Part shown: positions 1 to 8,703 of the stretch, one piece after another
How the letters are laid out: every line of letters starts with the position of its first letter
Position numbering within the stretch: the stretch's first letter is position 1
NCBI GenBank assembly: GCA_964432995.1
Contig: CAYSPU010000097.1
Coordinates: 1 to 19,353, forward strand
DNA length: 19,353 nucleotides
Source of the DNA: CAYSPU01 sp964432995
Lineage (GTDB): Bacteria; Verrucomicrobiota; Verrucomicrobiia; Limisphaerales; JAHDYP01
Reading direction: 5' to 3'
Program-made: the position numbers and the translations under genes
The notes under the pieces: model-generated
What the model saw: the letters and a program-made list of their open reading frames with translations, nothing else
The model's database searches: none
What the model was told of the DNA's origin: nothing

Positions 1-793
1 ATTTCGGACCGGGCCAATACACCTCGTGAAAGGGGCGCTCGGGTGCGGGGCCCAGGAACAGGTCCCAATGCAACCCAGCCGGCACCGGCGACGAGCCGCT
101 GGGTCGCTCCTGCACACTGACGATGTCCTGGTTGACCCTGGCTTCCTCAGGGGTCTGCCAACCCCACGCTCGTGACACCCAAGCGTGCGCCTCGCGCACC
201 GGCCCGATGGCGCCCGTTTGAATGAGTTCAACGACGCGATGGTAGTTCGGGGACGCATGAATCTGCGTGCCCATCTGCGTGGCGACCTTGGCTTCGGCCG
301 CGGCCTGCGCAATCACACGCGCCTCCTGGACGGAATGAGTCAGCGGTTTCTCACAGTAAACGTGCTTGCGCTGTTGAAGCGCCCAAAGCGTGGCAAAGGC
401 ATGCGTGTGCTCGGCGGTCGCGACCGCAATCGCGTCGAGGTCCTTCGCGGCGTCCAGCAGCCGGCGGAAGTCCACGTACCGGCGCGCCTGGGGATGCTTC
501 GCACCCACCTGACCCAGCCGGTCTTCGGCCACGTCGCAAAGGGCCACGATGTTCTCGCCACGGGATTGCTCCACGGCGAAACCGCCCCGCCCGCCGCAGC
601 CGATGATGCCGATGTTGAGCCGGTTGTTCAGGTTCTGACCGCGCAGAAACGTCGGGCCGCCGAGCGCTGCCGCCCCTGTGGCCAACCCCGAGAGCCGGAG
701 GAAGTGGCGACGGTGGAATCGAACAGGAGGCGATGATGGCTGATTGTCGGGGAGGCTGCAGGACGAACTCAGTCGGTCTTGACCGGGGATCAT
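1..793 (-). CDS. Gfo/Idh/MocA-family oxidoreductase, Tat-exported, C-terminus outside window
   Basis: The frame is open from an ATG at 793 to the left edge (264 codons), so the C-terminus is missing. After about 30 N-terminal residues there is a twin-arginine signal (RRHFLRLSG, then an Ala/Gly-rich hydrophobic run). Next comes a Rossmann nucleotide-binding motif, GIIGCGGRG, and the family's CEKP motif with the presumed catalytic Lys near residue 149. The tail contains WDLFLGPAPERPF, typical of the large Tat-exported Gfo/Idh/MocA paralogues of Planctomycetota and Verrucomicrobiota. By family it is an NAD(P)-dependent sugar or polyol dehydrogenase acting outside the cytoplasm; the substrate cannot be read from the sequence. 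A GGAG lies upstream of the ATG at a long spacing, so the exact start is less certain than the family. It is read leftward, away from the debris region to its right. Confidence 0.9.
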   Translation of the reverse strand, partial: MIPGQDRLSSSCSLPDNQPSSPPVRFHRRHFLRLSGLATGAAALGGPTFLRGQNLNNRLNIGIIGCGGRGGFAVEQSRGENIVALCDVAEDRLGQVGAKHPQARRYVDFRRLLDAAKDLDAIAVATAEHTHAFATLWALQQRKHVYCEKPLTHSVQEARVIAQAAAEAKVATQMGTQIHASPNYHRVVELIQTGAIGPVREAHAWVSRAWGWQTPEEARVNQDIVSVQERPSGSSPVPAGLHWDLFLGPAPERPFHEVYWPGPK

Positions 794-950
794 ATCGCGC
801 AGGCTACTCCTCGCCGTGTCATCGTCAAGCGCCGGCCTGCCTGAGACGACCCAGTGGGAAGTGATGACGCCGCTCCTCCAGCAGGCCCAACCGATCCTGG
901 CTCACGGCCCCGGTCACCGAAGACGCGAATCTGCCGCGGTAGCCGATAAC

Positions 951-1064
951 ATCCCCGAACCCTGCCGGCTCCATGGCGTCAACCCCTTCGATTACCTCTT
1001 GGCCATCGCCACCCACGCCGACGCCGCAAAGCTCTTCCCCCGCGCCTGGCCGCAGTGGAACTAC
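951..1064 (+). pseudogene. remnant of IS66-family transposase C-terminus
   Basis: In one plus-strand frame the translation contains CRLHGVNPFDYLLAIATHAD followed closely by AWPQWNYP. This matches the conserved C-terminal end of IS66-type TnpC transposases (pattern CxLNGVNPFDYLxxLxxH...WxPWNY). Nothing upstream in the same frame resembles the DDE catalytic core, and no TnpA or TnpB genes or terminal inverted repeats are visible, so only the tail of a decayed insertion sequence remains. The identification rests on recalled family motifs, not on a search. Confidence 0.65.
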
Positions 1065-1235
1065 CCCAAGCCCACACCCTCCACCGACACCAGTTGAGTT
1101 CGTTCACCATCCCGTCGTTGGAGATCAGCACTCGCTCCCGGGACCACCGCGCCTCCTCGCACCCCTCAAACCACCGGTGCCGCCACCCAGCCCGATCCCT
1201 GGCCTCACGCACGCTTGCCGAAGCAACACGCTGGA

Positions 1236-1370
1236 ATACGTGCTCCCATTGGCCGCCCTCCACAGGTTGGTCAACCGCCCCCCGGCGTCGTATTTGCTGC
1301 GCAGGATCTCCGCGCTGACCTGGTCGGCCGTGTTCGTCACCCGGCCCTCGAGGTCGCGGAACGAGACCGC
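1236..1370 (-). pseudogene. remnant of an RHS/YD-repeat protein
   Basis: A minus-strand frame contains SFRDLEGRVTN and, a little further on, SKYDAGGRLTNLWRAANGST. This is the YD-repeat pattern (YDAxGRLTNxWxxAxGNTxY) of RHS-family wall or secreted repeat proteins, in the form common in Verrucomicrobiota. Only about one and a half repeats survive, with no signal peptide, no continuing repeats and no RHS core domain. It is most likely a gene fragment left by deletion or recombination. A chance match is possible because the fragment is short. Confidence 0.5.
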
Positions 1371-1531
1371 ACGGAGAAGTCGCGGATGAAACAAGTGCTT
1401 GAATTGTTTAATTGTGAGATGTGCCCCGAGTGTTTTCTTAATTCTGCTGAGCGCGGTCGCGTAGCGACTGACAGTCAACGCGTGGTCCGTGAAGCCGACG
1501 AACGGGACGCGAACTCGGCAAAGAACCGGCC

Positions 1532-1618
1532 TCAGGAGTTTCTCCATTCTTCTTTTGCATTTCGGCCAGACTGCACTAGCCTTCGGGCGCTCGTTAGACG
1601 CTTGTCCTTTTCAGCCAT
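1532..1618 (-). CDS. possible 28-residue small protein
   Basis: An ATG at 1618 is preceded on the minus strand by a consensus AGGAG seven bases upstream, one of the best ribosome sites in the window. The frame encodes a basic 28-residue peptide beginning MAEKDKRLTSARR and ends at TGA. It is divergent from the RRM gene. It has no membrane segment and no family that I recognise. It may be a real small gene or the intact start of a gene whose remainder was lost to a frameshift: another minus-strand frame remains open downstream and runs into the RHS remnant. Confidence 0.25.
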   Translation of the reverse strand: MAEKDKRLTSARRLVQSGRNAKEEWRNS

Positions 1619-1710
1619 GGAAGATCTCCTGTGGAAAGTGCTTAAGGATGATTTGAAACCCGATGGTCGGGAACAGACTCGAAAGCCATCCGTCTAAGCA
1701 CGGTATCGAC

Positions 1711-2013
1711 ATGAATACGAAACTCTACGTTGGGAATCTCTCCTTTGACGCACTGGAGAACGACCTTCAGGACCTTTTTTCGCCGCACGGTCCGGTCACG
1801 GAGGTCAATCTGATCCAGGACCGAGCCACGGGCAGAGCCCGCGGCTTCGCATTTGTCACGATGGGAACCAAGGAAGCTGCGGACGCGGCCATCCAGGCCC
1901 TGAACGGCAAGGAGTACAAGGGCCGTGCTCTGACCGTCAATGAGGCGCGCCCGCGGGAGACGCGAGGTGGCGGCGGTGGCTACGGGGGCGGGCGGCGCCA
2001 CGAGCGCTATTGA
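1711..2013 (+). CDS. RRM-domain RNA-binding protein (100 aa)
   Basis: A single RNA recognition motif fills most of the protein: RNP2 is LYVGNL near residues 5-10 and RNP1 is RGFAFVTM near residues 44-51, followed by a Gly/Arg-rich tail (GGGGGYGGGRR). This is the classic layout of small bacterial glycine-rich RRM proteins, which bind single-stranded RNA and in several lineages are cold-responsive RNA chaperones. I chose ATG 1711 because the RRM begins immediately after it; an in-frame ATG at 1663 would add 16 residues unrelated to the domain. No strong Shine-Dalgarno site precedes it. It lies 188 bp upstream of infC on the same strand, and both products act on RNA. Co-transcription is possible but not shown. 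Confidence 0.93.
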   Translation: MNTKLYVGNLSFDALENDLQDLFSPHGPVTEVNLIQDRATGRARGFAFVTMGTKEAADAAIQALNGKEYKGRALTVNEARPRETRGGGGGYGGGRRHERY

Positions 2014-2157
2014 ATCCCCAAGTTCGTCCTGGGCGGGTCGACTTCGCTTACGGGGTCCGTCCGCTTGGGTTTCGCGCCCTTTGACTCCCCCGTGCAAAGG
2101 CATCAGATTCGCGAGTTTCTTCTCGGACTGAGGCGGCAGTGGGTGGCAGCATACCCC

Positions 2158-2205
2158 ATGGAATCCATTCAGATGAATCACACTGAAGAAACGAGGGCCC
2201 ATTGA
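2158..2205 (+). CDS. possible 15-codon upstream ORF coupled to infC
   Basis: The ORF ATG...TGA encodes MESIQMNHTEETRAH. Its stop codon (2203-2205) overlaps the infC start (2202-2204) as TTGA, a geometry like the ATGA overlaps used for translational coupling. A second in-frame ATG lies at 2173. The same frame stays open backwards to the stop of the RRM gene, so the ORF could also be just part of a chance opening. There is no strong ribosome site, only a distant GGTGG. It is listed because its position relative to infC is precise. Confidence 0.25.
   Translation: MESIQMNHTEETRAH
2193..2204 (+). promoter_or_regulatory. infC ribosome binding site and TTG start
   Basis: A GAGG at 2193-2196 lies five bases before TTG 2202-2204. 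Upstream in the infC frame there is a TGA at 2184-2186 with no ATG or GTG between. The next Met in the frame falls inside the IF-3 N-terminal domain. TTG is therefore the only ordinary start consistent with a full-length protein. Confidence 0.75.
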
Positions 2206-2828
2206 GCGCCCCTTTCCGTCCTCGCCCGTTCCACTCCCGCGAACCCAAGTATCGCAGAAATGGGAAGATCCGGGCGCGTGAAGTCCGCGTGCTGGATGAG
2301 GCCAAGGAACAGTTGGGAGTCATGCCCCTGAACCAGGCGCTACGGCTCGCGCAGGAACGAGGCCTCGACCTGGTAGAGATAGCCCCCAACGCCGTCCCGC
2401 CAGTGTGCCGCATCGTGAACTACGGCACGCTCACCTATGAGGAAGCCAAGAGCCACAAGGAATCGCGCCATGCGGGTCCCCAGATGAAGGAAGTCCAGCT
2501 TCGTCCGGGGATCGAGGCGCACGATTTGGAGACCAAGCTGAGCCGTGCGCGAGAGTTTCTCGAGGACGGCTCGTTGGTGAAGGTCGCCCTGCGCTTCCGT
2601 GGCCGGGAATTGCGCCATCCGGAACGGGGGATGCAGGTTGTGGAGAAGTTCGTCGCCGCACTGGCGGCCTTCGGAAACGCCGATCTGCCTCCGAAACGGA
2701 TTGAGCGGAACATCCATGTGATCCTGCGCCCGCTCCCCCGGCAGCAGCGCGGAAAGGCTGCGACCCCCAAAACGGAAGCTCCGAGCGTTTCTCCCAGGCG
2801 CCAGACGCCAGAAGTGGCGACGGAGTAA
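2202..2828 (+). CDS. infC: translation initiation factor IF-3
   Basis: This 208-residue protein has both IF-3 domains. The N-domain (about residues 18-80) carries IRAREVRVLD, QLGVMPLNQAL, GLDLVEIAPNAVPPVCRI and, in place of the usual DYGK, NYGT. The C-domain (about 95-175) carries MKEVQLRPGIEAHDLETKL, VALRFRGREL and the final LPPKRIERNIHVILRP segment. A tail of about 30 residues rich in Lys, Pro and Ser follows. IF-3 binds the 30S subunit, prevents early 50S joining and rejects non-canonical start codons. Its own start here is TTG. The usual neighbours rpmI and rplT do not follow; the next gene is convergent. The DYGK-to-NYGT change and the isolated position leave open that this is a second, divergent IF-3 copy. 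Confidence 0.95.
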   Translation: MSAPFRPRPFHSREPKYRRNGKIRAREVRVLDEAKEQLGVMPLNQALRLAQERGLDLVEIAPNAVPPVCRIVNYGTLTYEEAKSHKESRHAGPQMKEVQLRPGIEAHDLETKLSRAREFLEDGSLVKVALRFRGRELRHPERGMQVVEKFVAALAAFGNADLPPKRIERNIHVILRPLPRQQRGKAATPKTEAPSVSPRRQTPEVATE

Positions 2829-2871
2829 CCAAGCCAGCAACCCATTGCTCACGTGGCCTCCGTCCGTGGGA

Positions 2872-2927
2872 CAAGGGGCGAAGAAGGTCCCCAAAAAGAG
2901 ACCATGCCGCCTTTGGCGAGGGGGCGA
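2872..2927 (+). repeat. dispersed direct repeat, copy A
   Basis: This 56-bp segment closely matches 6099-6156 in the same orientation. The most conserved core is CCATGCCGCCTTTGGCG, which can fold as CGCC-TTT-GGCG. It begins 43 bp after the infC stop and ends 64 bp before the permease stop, between two convergent genes. A small GTGGT-CCG-ACCAC hairpin follows at 2962-2974. Confidence 0.75.
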
Positions 2928-2991
2928 CTAACCACATCCCTCTCCACATCAATGAGATGCTGTGGTCCGACCACGGAAGATCCGGGACCTG

Positions 2992-5694
<2,703 letters not shown>

Positions 5695-5715
5695 GTAGAC
5701 TTCCTCTCCAGGTGT

Positions 5716-6042
5716 TCAGGCCGTTTGCATGATCCGGCTGATCGCCAGCGTCATGCGTTCCCACCCTGCCGCCTCCGATTCCAGTTGCTTCCGGCCAGCC
5801 TTGGTGAGGGTGTAGTACTTGGCCCTGCGTTTGTTCTCCGAGTGTCCCCATTCCGAATGGATCCACCCCTGGTCCTGCAACCGATAGAGCGCGGGATAGA
5901 GCGACCCCTCGCCGACGCTCAGTACATCGTCCGACAGTTGCTGGATTCGTTCGGCGACGGCATAGCCGTGGAGCGGGCCTCGGGCCAGCACCTTGAGGAT
6001 CAGCATGTCCAAGGTCCCTTGGAGGAGGTCAGCCTTTTGCAT
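5716..6042 (-). CDS. PadR-family transcriptional regulator (108 aa)
   Basis: A compact PadR winged-helix protein: MQKADLLQGTLDMLILKVL, then GPLHGYAVAERIQQLSDD, then GEGSLYPALYRLQDQGWI, then the wing RRAKYYTLTKAGRKQLE. These are the conserved elements of the family, and the length is typical of the short PadR-s2 type. Upstream in-frame sequence gives no family similarity, so ATG 6042 is preferred, although no Shine-Dalgarno site precedes it. It is directly upstream of the ADOP permease and on the same strand, an arrangement seen repeatedly for this permease family. By family it probably represses its own operon and dissociates on binding a small ligand; the ligand is unknown. Confidence 0.93.
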   Translation of the reverse strand: MQKADLLQGTLDMLILKVLARGPLHGYAVAERIQQLSDDVLSVGEGSLYPALYRLQDQGWIHSEWGHSENKRRAKYYTLTKAGRKQLESEAAGWERMTLAISRIMQTA

Positions 6043-6064
6043 GGAGAGGGTCTGCCATCGAACG

Positions 6065-6094
6065 TCGAGGGAAGACTGGCGTGGATGCCCTCGA
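6065..6094. other. inverted repeat upstream of PadR gene
   Basis: TCGAGGG at 6065-6071 and CCCTCGA at 6088-6094 form a 7-bp perfect inverted repeat with 16 bp between, located 23-52 bp upstream of the PadR start codon. PadR proteins are dimers that bind inverted repeats in their own promoters, so this is a candidate operator. The spacing is longer than is typical, and no promoter elements could be assigned with confidence. Confidence 0.3.
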
Positions 6095-6098
6095 ATGT

Positions 6099-6156
6099 CA
6101 AGGGGGCGAAAAAGGTCGCCCAAAAGCGAGCCATGCCGCCTTTGGCGGGGGGGCGA
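6099..6156 (+). repeat. dispersed direct repeat, copy B
   Basis: This 58-bp segment matches copy A at 2872-2927 in the same orientation, with a few substitutions and small indels. Here the core hairpin is complete: CCGCC-TTT-GGCGG. It starts 57 bp upstream of the PadR start, so the two copies lie just outside both ends of the PadR-permease unit. Confidence 0.75.
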
Positions 6157-6348
6157 AAACCGCTCATGGACCGGGGACGACCGAACCACCACCGCCACTT
6201 GCGCGAGGATCCGCGTCGCCGTCTTCGACTTGAACAACTCCGACCTTCCCGGCAGACTCCGCGCGCGTCGAACAGGCGCCTGGCGTTTCGACGGGCCCGA
6301 GGAACGGGCGTCGAGAGTGGATTGACGCCCAGGAGAGCCACGTGCTCG

Positions 6349-6459
6349 ATGAGAAGGAAACGGTTCATTCTGTTGGCCGCGCTGTTGGCCGCGGCAAGCC
6401 TGCTCTTCTGCGGAATCGCGCGTGAGTCGATCGCACCGACCAAGGAGCCACGACGATGA
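6349..6459 (+). CDS. possible 36-residue hydrophobic peptide coupled to the GH36 gene
   Basis: The ATG at 6349 has AGGAG at 6331-6335, a long spacing of 13 bases. The peptide starts MRRKRFILLAALLAAASLLF, a positively charged end plus one hydrophobic segment with a Cys just after it (LLFC, an imperfect lipobox), and ends with a short polar tail. The stop (6457-6459) overlaps the GH36 start as ATGA, which suggests translational coupling. It could be a small membrane protein, a leader ORF or a leftover signal sequence from an older gene start. I do not recognise a family. Confidence 0.4.
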   Translation: MRRKRFILLAALLAAASLLFCGIARESIAPTKEPRR

Positions 6460-8450
6460 AGCGAGACCTGCCACTGATTGTCGCGTTGTTGATCATCGCG
6501 TGCTCGCCGGCCTTGGCGGTGCAACCCGCAAAAAGCGAGATCTTGCGCGCGCATGAGTGGTTTGATACCCGCTTCGGTGATGCCGAGACGACGCCTTCAG
6601 CCCAGACGCCGTTTGCCTTTTCCTATGACGGTAGACCGTCGACGGAACTGCTCAGAGCGTGGAGGGTGGAACGTCAGACGCGCACACTCGGTGAGGCCAA
6701 GACCGAGCACACCGTCACGTACCGCGACCCGGCGACCGGTTTGGTCGTCGCCTGCCGCGCCATCCGGTACCGCGATTTCCCCGCGCTGGAATGGACGCTG
6801 TATTTCAGGAACGCGGGCGACAAAGACACGCCGATCCTCGCCGACATTCGCGCCATCGATGCGGGCTTCGTGCGCTCCGCCGATGGCGAATTCACCCTTC
6901 ACTACAACAAAGGCGATACCTGCGCCGCTGACAGCTTCGAGCCGCTGACCGAGACGCTGGGGCCCGGCGTGGCGAAGCGGTTCGCATCGGTCGGTGGCCG
7001 CCCCACCAATTCCCAGTATCCTTTCTGGAACATCGCGACGCCGGGCGGTGGCTTCATGGTTGTCGTCGGCTGGCCCGGCCAGTGGTCCGCAGCCCTCGAG
7101 CGCGACGCGGACCGCACGCTCCGCATCCGCGCGGGCCAGGAACTGACCCGCTTCAGGCTGCGCCCGGCCGAGGAGGTCCGCTCGCCTCTCGTCGCGATGC
7201 AGTTCTACGAGGGCGACTGGATCCGCGGCCAGAACCTCTGGCGGCGGTGGATGGTGGCTCACAACATCCCGCGCCCCGACGGCAAGCTTGTGCCCACGCA
7301 CTACGGCGCGTGCTGGAGCGCGGACCTCCATCCCCGCGCCGATGAGGAACTGGCCATCCTGAACGGCTACATCCGCGAGAAGATCCCGCTCGAGTTCTAC
7401 TTCATCGATGCGGGGTGGTATCCAGGCAAAGGCAACTGGTGGGAAACCGCAGGGACTTGGGAAGTGGACAAGGAGCGGTTTCCCAAGGGCATACGCGAAG
7501 TCTCCGATCTCGCCCGCGCCAACGGCATGCGATTCGTGCTCTGGTTCGAACCCGAGCGTGCCGGAGCGGGAACGTGGCTGGCGGAGAACCATCCGGAGTG
7601 GTTGCTCGGAGGCAAGAAAGGAGGCCTCGTCAACCTGGGCAACCGCGACGCATGGAGATGGATCGTCGAACGCATCGACAGCTTGATCGTCAGCGAAGGT
7701 GTCGATGTCTATCGCCAGGACTTCAACATCGACCCGTTGGGCTTGTGGCGAGGCAACGACGCTGAGGATCGCCAAGGCATCACGGAAATCGGCCACGTGA
7801 TGGGGTATCTCGCCTACTGGGACGAACTGCTCCGGCGCCACCCGAAGCTGTGGCTCGATACGTGCGCCAGCGGTGGCCGGAGGAACGACCTTGAGACGCT
7901 CCGACGGTCCGTGCCGCTCCTGCGAAGTGATGCGTTCGACACACCCATCACCCAACAATGCCAGACGTACGGGCTTTCTCTCTGGGTCCCGTACTACGGC
8001 TCGGGGCTTGGCGCGAGCGATCCCTACTGGTTTCGAAGTTGCATCTTCCCCGCCTCGCGCGTCGGGTGGGACACGCGCAAGAAGGATCTCGATTACGCGC
8101 TGCTTCGCCGGATGATCAGCGAGTTCCGCAAGGTCCAGCCGTGCCTGCTCGGCGACTTCTATCCATTGACTCCCTACAGCCTGCAGAAGAACGCGTGGAT
8201 CGCCTGGCAATACGACGAGCCAGAGCTCGGCGGGGGAGCGGTGCAGGCCTTCCGCAGAGAGGAGGCCGTCGAAGAGACGATGACCTTCAAGCTGGGCGGT
8301 CTGGATCCGAGAGCCGCCTACACCGTGGAAGATCTCGATACCGGCAAGGCCGAGAAGGCGACCGGGAAGGATCTCATGGAGAACGGCCTGCGCGTCGCGA
8401 TGACGAGTCGTCCCCACGCGGCGCTGTTCGTCTACCGGAAGGAGCGCTAG
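6456..8450 (+). CDS. GH36-like alpha-galactosidase, exported (664 aa)
   Basis: A signal peptide (MKRDLPLIVALLIIACSPALA, cleavage about residue 21) is followed by a beta-sandwich domain (about 25-280), a TIM barrel (about 285-560) and a C-terminal beta domain. The barrel shows EFYFIDAGWYPGKGNWWE, RFVLWFEPERAGAGTWL, VYRQDFNIDPLG and DTCASGGRRNDLETLRRS. By analogy with GH36 enzymes the nucleophile is Asp422 in YRQDFN and the acid/base is Asp492 in LLRSDAFD. The enzyme should hydrolyse alpha-galactosides or alpha-N-acetylgalactosaminides outside the cytoplasm. RQD replaces the KWD of the best-known members, so substrate specificity should not be assumed. GGAG lies upstream of the ATG at a suitable distance. 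The PadR operon is divergent. Confidence 0.9.
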   Translation: MKRDLPLIVALLIIACSPALAVQPAKSEILRAHEWFDTRFGDAETTPSAQTPFAFSYDGRPSTELLRAWRVERQTRTLGEAKTEHTVTYRDPATGLVVACRAIRYRDFPALEWTLYFRNAGDKDTPILADIRAIDAGFVRSADGEFTLHYNKGDTCAADSFEPLTETLGPGVAKRFASVGGRPTNSQYPFWNIATPGGGFMVVVGWPGQWSAALERDADRTLRIRAGQELTRFRLRPAEEVRSPLVAMQFYEGDWIRGQNLWRRWMVAHNIPRPDGKLVPTHYGACWSADLHPRADEELAILNGYIREKIPLEFYFIDAGWYPGKGNWWETAGTWEVDKERFPKGIREVSDLARANGMRFVLWFEPERAGAGTWLAENHPEWLLGGKKGGLVNLGNRDAWRWIVERIDSLIVSEGVDVYRQDFNIDPLGLWRGNDAEDRQGITEIGHVMGYLAYWDELLRRHPKLWLDTCASGGRRNDLETLRRSVPLLRSDAFDTPITQQCQTYGLSLWVPYYGSGLGASDPYWFRSCIFPASRVGWDTRKKDLDYALLRRMISEFRKVQPCLLGDFYPLTPYSLQKNAWIAWQYDEPELGGGAVQAFRREEAVEETMTFKLGGLDPRAAYTVEDLDTGKAEKATGKDLMENGLRVAMTSRPHAALFVYRKER

Positions 8451-8459
8451 TCCGCGCGC

Positions 8460-8485
8460 ACGATCGCGGCGCCAAGTGCGATCGT
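8460..8485. terminator. hairpin after the GH36 gene
   Basis: ACGATCGC at 8460-8467 and GCGATCGT at 8478-8485 form a perfect 8-bp stem with a 10-base loop, starting 10 bp after the GH36 stop codon. No run of T follows, so a classic intrinsic terminator is not shown. The location between convergent genes fits a transcript 3' end structure. Confidence 0.4.
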
Positions 8486-8640
8486 CGCGACCGTTGCGTT
8501 CGATTTCTCAAGGATCTCGAGCGCTTGGTCTTCTGCCTTTCCGAGAATTGTCGAATGTTAATGTTTCACCCCATTGGCCTCAGGGTGCAAGCCGCGTCCC
8601 CGGTGAGCACCTGAAAGGTGGCGTCAATCTCGCCATTCAT

Positions 8641-8660
8641 TCCGCCCGAGGCGGGGCGGA
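8641..8660. terminator. GC-rich hairpin between convergent genes
   Basis: TCCGCCC at 8641-8647 and GGGCGGA at 8654-8660 form a 7-bp stem with a 6-base loop, 44 bp beyond the stop of the minus-strand PQQ-repeat gene. It lacks a T-tract on either strand. It could mark the 3' end of that gene's transcript. Confidence 0.35.
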
Positions 8661-8703
8661 TCGCGTCGTCGGAATCCTCCGCGCTACCGTCGAATGTGGT
8701 CTC

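Larger units (their letters stand above)
794..1710. other. gene-poor stretch with decayed mobile and repeat-protein remnants
   Basis: About 0.9 kb without an intact gene. It holds an IS66 transposase tail (plus strand), an RHS-type fragment (minus strand) and one small minus-strand ORF with a good ribosome site, each listed separately. The overlapping ORFs of 60-160 codons here lie in several frames on both strands, have no coherent family features and look like chance openings in GC-rich DNA. The stretch around 1385-1440 is noticeably more AT-rich than its surroundings. The region must contain the promoters of the leftward oxidoreductase and of the rightward RRM gene. A weak TTGCAT/TAGCCT pair with 16 bp spacing at 1555-1582 could serve the RRM gene, but I would not rely on it. 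Confidence 0.6.

Noticed and set aside
185..736. Plus-strand 183-codon ORF
   Set aside because: It lies antisense to the oxidoreductase, whose minus-strand frame shows clear Rossmann and EKP motifs; the plus-strand reading shows none.
2962..2974. GTGGT-CCG-ACCAC hairpin as the terminator of infC or the permease
   Set aside because: The stem is only five pairs with no T-tract; I mention it under repeat copy A but cannot support it as a terminator.
6597..8417. 606-codon minus-strand ORF opposite the GH36 gene
   Set aside because: Long antisense openings are common in GC-rich genes; the plus-strand frame carries the signal peptide and catalytic motifs.
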